Source: Bolinopsis microptera
Taxonomy: Eukaryota > Ctenophora > Tentaculata > Lobata > Bolinopsidae
Length of the DNA: 64,000 nt
NCBI RefSeq assembly: GCF_026151205.1
Contig: NC_087072.1
Span: 23,143,603 to 23,207,602 of the forward strand
Direction of reading: 5' to 3'
The notes under the pieces are model-generated. The model was not told the origin of the DNA. It saw only the letters and a program-made list of their open reading frames with translations, and ran no database searches. Position 1 is the first letter of the stretch, and every line of letters starts with the position of its first letter. The position numbers were made by a program, and so were the translations under genes. This document shows positions 57,676 through 64,000 of this stretch, one piece after another.

Positions 57676-58000
57676 CGGTATTCCAGTGGCGTAATGTAGG
57701 GCCCCGCTGACCCCGCTGTGGGGGGGGGGGGGGGGGGGGGGGGGGGCACGCCATCTTAGGGGGCGCAAAATCGTCGTTTGAATGTGTGACAATTTTGAAA
57801 AACTTAACTGAGGTACTAGAAAACTGCACGTTTTGATATAGAAGCACACTTTTTTAGAAATTTTACCGGTGTATCCTCTAAAATCACCTAATTTATTCAA
57901 TTTTAGGGATGTTCGCCAAACGGGGGCGCATTATCGGCAGGGGGGGGGGGGGGGGGGGGGTGGGGGCGCCAACAGGCAACGTTACATCACTGCGGTATTC
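57676..58000. mobile_element. CAGTGGCG-family hAT-like MITE, exact 8-bp duplication
   Basis: CGGTATTC at 57676-57683 and 57993-58000 flank a 309-bp element with tips CAGTGGCGTAA / TTACATCACTG. Two long G runs lie inside: 27 nt (57720-57746) and 21 nt (57940-57960). The shared core CACGTTTTGATATAGAAGCA matches the other copies. Confidence 0.9.
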
Positions 58001-58423
58001 ATCAAGTTTCAAGAGATCTGTAAAACTTCAGTTACAATTGTGCTAGAATATTTAGAAATTTGGATCAATATAAAAATAGTGGTACTTGCACTCGAATTTT
58101 ACGGACACATTGAGCATGACAACCCTTGATTCAATTTCAATACTTCTAGATTCGTGTGACAAACGTGATGTTTCTTTTATCAACGTTTTCTCCGGATATA
58201 CTGCTTCCAGTACCTTGATGGCAACTTGTGTCACTCTCACTGACCTCACTGATTGGTCAATGGTCAAAATTTCAGTCAAAACTGCAAAATTTCGGTCAAG
58301 AAAATGGCAGAAAAGTTTTGATATTCATGTCTAAGTAGTGTTTAACTAACATTATACTGTAAGAGGAATTCCTAGGATAACCTTGAGTATGGCATTTTGG
58401 ACATAGGAGACTGCTCCCACAGC
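58001..58423. other. No gene seen
   Basis: Anonymous sequence; overlapping short frames on both strands have no motif. Confidence 0.4.
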
Positions 58424-59004
58424 TGTTTTGGGCAGTATCCAGATAGTTGTTCCTGAACAGTTGTACACGAACAGGTGTGTTACCAGATCATATGACTGCA
58501 TAATAACAGTACACAGAGACTGAATCAAGCAGGGTTCATATCATCGCAAGCACGGTTGGTTGACATCATCGCACGCGAATTTCAATCAGCGGTGTCAAGG
58601 CTTATTAAACGATTAATGGCAATTGATAATACCAAAAACAAACGACTTATATACCACATTTAAATCGTAATTATTTATTTCATTGAGAAATATACTACGC
58701 TGCAATCAATGCTATTCGTAACTTATTATGTCCGAGAGACCACATTTGAATCTTAATCAATAGTTTGATTTTACTACGCTACAATTAATGGCAAATTATG
58801 CTAGTCGTAACAAATTGCATCCAAGATACCATACATACCATTCAGTTTCATAATATTTCATGATTGTTATGTGATCATATTGCATATAGTGTACAACTGT
58901 TTGCGAAGACCTGTTCATGTACAACTGTTCAGAACAACTGTACAACTGTTCCGGAACAATTGTTCGCGAACATGTGTCGGGCTATCTGGATGCTGCCCTG
59001 TTTT
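58424..59004. mobile_element. Inverted-repeat DNA element, 569 bp, TGTTTT duplication
   Basis: TGTTTT at 58424-58429 and 58999-59004; tips GGGCAGTATCCAGATAG and CTATCTGGATGCTGCCC (one mismatch). Inside, repeated ACAACTGTTC / GAACAGTTGT motifs in both orientations near both ends. No coding. Confidence 0.7.
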
Positions 59005-59016
59005 TTGATCTCATAC

Positions 59017-59041
59017 TATGTATGTATGTATGTATGTATGT
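59017..59041. repeat. TATG tetranucleotide microsatellite
   Basis: About six TATG units directly after the preceding element. Confidence 0.9.
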
Positions 59042-59091
59042 CGACAGAGGGCAGCGCTAGGCCCGCTGTGGTGCCCTCAACCTACTTTTAG

Positions 59092-59188
59092 ATTAGAGGG
59101 TCATGTAGGCGACATCCATGTCCAGTGGACAACGCAGGCCGGTGAGCTGTACACTGGGCACGCGCGCGTAATAATAGAGCTCAAACAG
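59092..59188 (+). CDS. Candidate internal exon, unidentified
   Basis: CCTACTTTTAG acceptor, 32 open codons, GTAATA donor, phase 0 out. It encodes EGHVGDIHVQWTTQAGELYT and then a VIIELKQ end, which looks like a beta-rich extracellular repeat. GC-richer than the surroundings. No partner exon found, so it may be chance or a relic. Confidence 0.3.
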
Positions 59189-59905
59189 GTAATAGACCCC
59201 GCGAGCGTATAGAATCAGGATTTTACAGGATGTGGACAGCCGGCCCTGTGACGGTGATGGATGCGTGCAAATCTGAGGGCTTGAGTCGATTGTATTGTGG
59301 TGCTAGTGTACTCTGATAAGTGAAATAGCCCGAACCAGGTAGCTCACCTGCTCCGCATCGCGGGGGGCCGTTCCAATTTACAGGTGTACATGGGGAGATA
59401 TGTCGACGCTCGTGAGTGAATGGGGAATAGCTGATTTGTGCGAAGGTGATGTGTGGGTTATGATGGTGCTGTTACTTTATAAGTATTGAGTTTCACGCTA
59501 CATAAATATTTATAGTAGCATGGTTAAGATTCATAGTTCGTAGTATAGTAGTAGTTAAGTCATTTTTCTTTGTTGATGAAGTAAGACGCATGAGTTGATA
59601 AAATGTTATCGGGTCTTCTCCGATATATTCAAGGTTGATGGCGATAATTAAAACAACGAAGAGCTGCAATTGTAGAAAGTGATAATAAATATTTGTAAAT
59701 GAATCTCGTTTGTTTGTGAATCCTCTTTATCGACACTAGGCAGGGTATGATGTTGAGGCGAAGTTCGGGACTGATCTCATACTATAGTTTGTTCAGTTCC
59801 AAAATGTTGGCCAAATAAATGAGCAATAAAAGTAAAAGTAAAGTAAAGTAAAATTTATGACATCACATCACCACACATGTCTACAAAATATCATCGCTTT
59901 CTTAG
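59189..59905. other. No gene seen
   Basis: Mixed-composition sequence with a GC-rich patch at 59340-59370; no convincing coding frame. Confidence 0.4.
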
Positions 59906-60203
59906 CAGTGGCGTAACGTTGCCTGTTGACCCCCCCCCCCGCCGAAAAGGTGCCCCTCTATTGGCGCCTCCTCCCCTTTTGGTGCCCCTCCCTAAAATTG
60001 AACAAATTAGGTGATTTTAGAGGATACGCTGGTAAAATCTCTAAAAAAGTGTGTATCTAGAGCAAAACGCGCAGTTTTGCTAGTACTTTAGTCAAGTTTT
60101 CGAAATTGTCCCACATTCAAACGACGATTTGACGCCCCCCTAAGACAACGCCCCCATGCACAGCAGGGTCAGCGGGGCCCTTCGTTACGCCACTGATTCT
60201 TTG
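59898..60203. mobile_element. CAGTGGCG-family hAT-like MITE, 290 bp
   Basis: Element 59906-60195, tips CAGTGGCGTAACGTTGCCTG and CCTTCGTTACGCCACTG. Flanks TTTCTTAG / ATTCTTTG are a decayed 8-bp duplication. The core GAGCAAAACGCGCAGTTTTG is in inverse orientation to the 29.8, 39.4 and 57.7 kb copies. Confidence 0.8.
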
Positions 60204-60540
60204 CCATATATGGATGGAACCAAAGATAATTATTATGTTTCTCTTTATTACTGACATAACTGGCCCCCTCAATTCTTACTAAAACTTCATTAGAAACATT
60301 CCAAAAGAAAGCAATCATTTGTAATACTTTTAGAAATCATATCTCTTTCAAATCCTTCTAATTTAATTTTAAAACCTAAAACTGTCACAGAGTTCTTGAC
60401 GTCCGGAGGGAGTTTATTCCAATATGGAATAACTCGCTCCGGGAGAAAAGACTTCAGGATATTCTTTACTTTAATAGAAGATAATTTTTTTGTATAGTAG
60501 TTTTTTAAAGTAGTAAAATATTCAAACAATATACACATAA
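60204..60540 (-). mobile_element. C-terminal fragment of a LINE with its 3' end
   Basis: Minus frame 60290-60538 reads LPERVIPYWNKLPPDVKNSV and FKIKLEGFERDMI, the usual LINE C terminus (Trp-Asn-Lys-Leu-Pro). Its downstream sequence matches 24460-24500 and 24625-24700. Another piece of the same kind is suggested near 61020-61120 (TATACACATAATGTCACAAT resembles 60530-60555). Confidence 0.65.
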
Positions 60541-63326
60541 TATAGCAATGACCCTATATAAAATCAACCCTTTAAGAATTCAAAAAATTCCCTTAACAAT
60601 CAAAAATTTTCAATCAAAAATTTTTCAAAAATTTTTTTACCCTTGGCCTTGTAGAAGATAATAGAAAAAATGTCAGTTTTTGCCAGCCTCACCAATACTT
60701 TCTGATTCATCCCCAATTAAGGTTTGTATACTTGTCCAAACCTTTGAGGCTTGAGCACAAGGGTGGTCAACGAATGCTACCTCGGAGTTGAAATATAGTC
60801 AACTATTGCATGATTGTGTTATATTATATCCAACCTTTCAAGATTTAAAGGAAAAGCAAAGATAGTCTATTGCATGATCAAAAGCATGCGATGCTGCATT
60901 CAGTCGAAGCTAAAGCAATTTTGAGAATGTGAGCTTTTTACTAAATTAAATTTGTCGTACCTTATTTGGAATGATTAGTAAGTTTCTTGTCTCGGCTTAG
61001 TGCTATATTTAATTCATAGTATATTACAAATTTTTCAAACAGTATACACATAATGTCACAATGACCCTATATAAAATCAATCCTTCAAAAATTCAATGTT
61101 TTGAAAATCACCCTTGGCCTTGCGGCTCCAAGTTAAAATTTGATTGACGGTGTCAACCCATCGACGATGCGAAGCAAGAATGCTAGTTTGCGCGGCGCGT
61201 CGAAGTCCTCCAAAGTTCAAATCTAAACTGTCTATATTGACAAAGTTCTTTTTCGCCCCTCTGTCCCCCCGGAGAGAAATAACCGTCGTTCTTAAGATTT
61301 CGAAACGAAGGCGCTTCCTTGTGTGTGATACATTTAATGAATTGCGCGGCTTTTGGATCGTAAAAGTCGTTGCTTTACGTTATATACACTCTCATACGTT
61401 GTATGACTCGCCGCGCACGAGAGCGCAGCTCCCCTGTATCGTCGAAACTCTACAGTGAAGCGACAGTGGGGGTCACCACGTGATACAAATATACACTATA
61501 CCGGCAGCCGCGCAAAAAGAGATATCAACGTGTATTGTGTAAATATATATATATATATATATAATAAAAAAGTTGCGTAATTTGACAAAATTTATTAATT
61601 TTCGTCGTATATGTTATTCCGTAATATCTTCAGTTCCTGAAATAAGATCATTTTGAAAATGTTTAAAGACCTTATAATTCACTAATTGGACTTTAAAAAC
61701 TTTGGAAAAATTTAATGGACATTGAAGAATTGATATCGTAATGAAAATTGGACAAAAGATGTTGCTTTGAGTTGAGTTGGAGTTGTAACATGATGTTTGA
61801 TAATTGTATCATATTTAACGGTTACTGGGTGGAGCTCAGCCTGTCATTCCGCCGAATCTTTATTCGGGCTGAGTGAATTACGACTTCCATCACCCTGAAA
61901 AAAGTGCGAATGCTCATTGGATGTTAAAGCGCACGTGACTTGTCATACGTTGTATGACCCGCCGCGCACGAAGTGCGCGGCTCCCCTGTATCGTCGAAGA
62001 CGATACAGTGAAGCGACCGTAGGGGTCACCACGTGATACAACATGTGACTATTGACAATTGTTAATGATCTGGCCCGGCGCGCGCTACTTCGTAGCTCGT
62101 TCCATGATCGGGCCATAACATTTTGAGAAGAAAGCGGCGCGCGCTACTTCGAAGAAATTTAGACGAGTAACATCCGTCAAACGTGACTAGCATTCACGTG
62201 ATCGATCAGCTACCCAATTACAGTCGCGCATAAGATCAATAGCACGCCAACTACCAATAAGAAAGAAGTGAAGTATGCGCTACAAAAGCCGCGCGCTGAG
62301 TTAGATTGTAAAATCTGATTATTTGATTGTAAAATCGTATAAACACTGCTGCGCGCAGTGCCGTGACCGGTATGCGTCGTAATTAGCTCGTATTCATATT
62401 TGAACAATTTTGAAGCCAAATTAAGGTGTTTGTTTTAGATTTGAATAAATAATATGGACACAGTTCGAAAGTAATTTGTCTACTAAATAGTATTATGAAA
62501 GAATGAACAAAATTGGTTAAAATTTGCCATAGATGTGACAAAAAAACTACGCACAGGATTGAATATTTCTCCACCAACGCGTGAAAATTTCTGAGTTCAA
62601 CATTATATATTTCAGCTTGGTAATTGTAGTACTCAATTTTTAATAGCCTAATCCGATTACTAAGTATTTTATTTATACGACAGTATAAATTTTTTTGAAT
62701 ATTTGCTAGATTAAAATAATAATAGGAGTAGGAACGTCGAAGGTCTTGCGCTTATTTTAGTCCCAAAATATATCCTAATCATTAATTTCATAAAAAATCA
62801 CTGAAAGTGATGTCTACAGGTATATTTAGCCCTAACACCTTCCCAAATCATTAAGCAAGGGTTCATAGTCAGTTTTTAAGATCAACTTCAATATCATTGT
62901 TAAGACAGTGAAAGACATAATACTAAAAGTAAATCATAAATGAGTGGTTTCTCTTTCTCTTTCATTTTAACACATCATGCATTAGTAGAAGCAAGTCCTC
63001 TTTAGTGTCTGATTACCTATACTCCTGAAAAGATATTAGGGATATTATCAATTATGTAAAAAGAAAACAATATTGAATATGTGTGCAGCATGAAACATTG
63101 GTAGCTTATGTTTTTGAAAGCTCGCTTATTCGTTTAAGCGATCAAATAGTCAGTGTGCAGTGCACAGTGGAGAACAGTTTAAGGCACCGGAAATGTTCCA
63201 AATAAATCCCCTGTCTACTATCAGACCACACACTCCACTATGCACTACAAGGTATCGTATAACAATGGCAGTTGAAATGTGTTCCCGCCATTTTAAAATC
63301 AAAAATGTGCGCAGCATCTTACGGGT
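60541..63326. repeat. Repeat-derived, GC-rich islands, no gene
   Basis: 61166-61223 is a reversed match to 25045-25110 (GATGCGAAGCAAGAATGCTA). 61405-61489 and 61950-62042 are direct repeats (CCGCCGCGCACGA, CAGCTCCCCTGTATCGTCGA and GGGGTCACCACGTGATACAA). A TA run lies at 61545-61564; a GCTCAGCCTGTCATTCCGCC motif near 61830 recurs at 25640 and 63555. Open frames 61144-61458 and 62210-62577 fall in these repeats and are not genes. Confidence 0.6.
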
Positions 63327-63391
63327 TATGCGCCGTGATCAATGGTCACGGCGCAATGGTTATGCGCCGTGACCATTGATCACGGCGCATA
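63327..63391. repeat. Perfect 65-bp palindromic structure
   Basis: Arms 63327-63355 and 63363-63391 are exact reverse complements (29 bp), loop ATGGTTA. Each arm also folds on itself: TGCGCCGTGA ... TCACGGCGCA around TCAATGG. GC-rich in an AT-rich setting. Confidence 0.95.
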
Positions 63392-63872
63392 CACATTGCG
63401 TTTAAATTGTCATATAAATGTCCAGCTTCTCAGTGAAATTTGGTTGACTCGACTAATTTAAAAATGTAATACTCTTTGTTTCATTCTAGTTCAATTGTAT
63501 TTCTATTATGGTCGGAAAGAATTATAATGTTTTTTTCTTCTACTGGGCCACATTCAGCCTGACATTCCGCCATATTTTCAACGGCTATGAACACTAACAT
63601 ATGAACACTTATATGAGCCTGGCCCCATGTAAGATGTTTCTTTGTAGTCAGTAGTGTATTACTATTTCGGTTTTATAGTTGCATTTAATGCAGTAAATAT
63701 TAATGGTTTCTTCACCTCTTCAATGTAATTGGTTTGGAGGTCATTTGAAATAAGGAGGTAAAATAACTCACATAGCTTCCGGCAAGTTCCAAGGATACAG
63801 TGATTGAGTTTCTAGTCAACCTAGCCTCTTTGCCTGACTGATTTCTTGTTCGGCAGGGTGACTGCTTAGTGC

Positions 63873-63984
63873 TTAAACGTCAACTTCAACCTCTTCCACT
63901 GCATCGAATCGTACTAGTAGAATTTGTACCTGACATATTACATTTAGTTTAGCGACCTTCACATGTGGGTCAAACTTAGTATTT
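63873..63984 (-). CDS. Last exon of an unidentified gene continuing past the window
   Basis: Acceptor GAAACTTTCAG then one base plus 36 codons and TAA (63873-63875): NTKFDPHVKVAKLNVICQ, then VQILLVRFDAVEEVEVDV. Codon use and the splice site look real; upstream exons lie beyond 64000. I do not recognise it. Confidence 0.5.
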
Positions 63985-64000
63985 CTGAAAGTTTCGCCAA

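Noticed and set aside
59018-59091. MYVCMYVC frame
   Set aside because: Translation of the TATG microsatellite.
61144-61458. 104-codon plus frame
   Set aside because: Lies in dispersed repeat DNA, partly a reversed copy of the 25.0-kb Helitron-like middle; no motif.

Overview
The window is metazoan nuclear DNA. Genes have GT-AG introns and encode animal-type housekeeping proteins: XPA, CNEP1R1, PPP1R11, LSM2, a USP35/38-type deubiquitinase and the condensin subunit NCAPH. The DNA between and inside them is dense with transposon remains. The base composition is AT-rich. Nothing seen fixes the phylum; a marine invertebrate such as a cnidarian is a reasonable guess only.

Layout. 0.8-3.0 kb: plus-strand papain-family cysteine protease, with 5' exons not found. 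4.1-13.1 kb: minus-strand gene that I do not recognise, assembled from seven phase-compatible exons (189 aa). Its largest intron (about 6.2 kb) holds, on the opposite strand, a four-copy family of acidic-repeat genes: one two-exon membrane protein, one long Glu-rich repeat ORF and two broken copies. A truncated Penelope-like element sits between copies 1 and 2. 13.4-16.5 kb: a 3.1-kb foldback element with ~440-500-bp inverted arms, a G-rich minisatellite core and an exact 8-bp target duplication. 17-30 kb: a retroelement graveyard with several non-LTR reverse transcriptase fragments, Helitron-like ends and dispersed repeats. 30.2-35.5 kb: XPA, CNEP1R1, PPP1R11 and LSM2, all on the plus strand, each with a splice-acceptor-like AG just before the start codon. 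36.1-37.9 kb: minus-strand seven-transmembrane receptor pseudogene, frameshifted twice and split by a LINE. 38.5-45.3 kb: six-exon USP35/38-like deubiquitinase. 45.5-49.5 kb: two complete non-autonomous DNA elements back to back. 51.2-57.5 kb: nine-exon NCAPH on the minus strand with transposons in its introns. 57.6-64 kb: MITEs, LINE ends, GC-rich repeats, a perfect 65-bp palindrome, and the last exon of an unidentified minus-strand gene cut by the window edge.

Functionally the intact genes are unrelated housekeeping functions: DNA excision repair, nuclear-envelope lipid control, PP1 regulation, mRNA decay/splicing, deubiquitination and chromosome condensation. The unusual content is structural: acidic genes nested antisense in an intron, a transposon insertion that can be dated by a paralogous empty site, and foldback or poly-G-tipped elements with clear target duplications.
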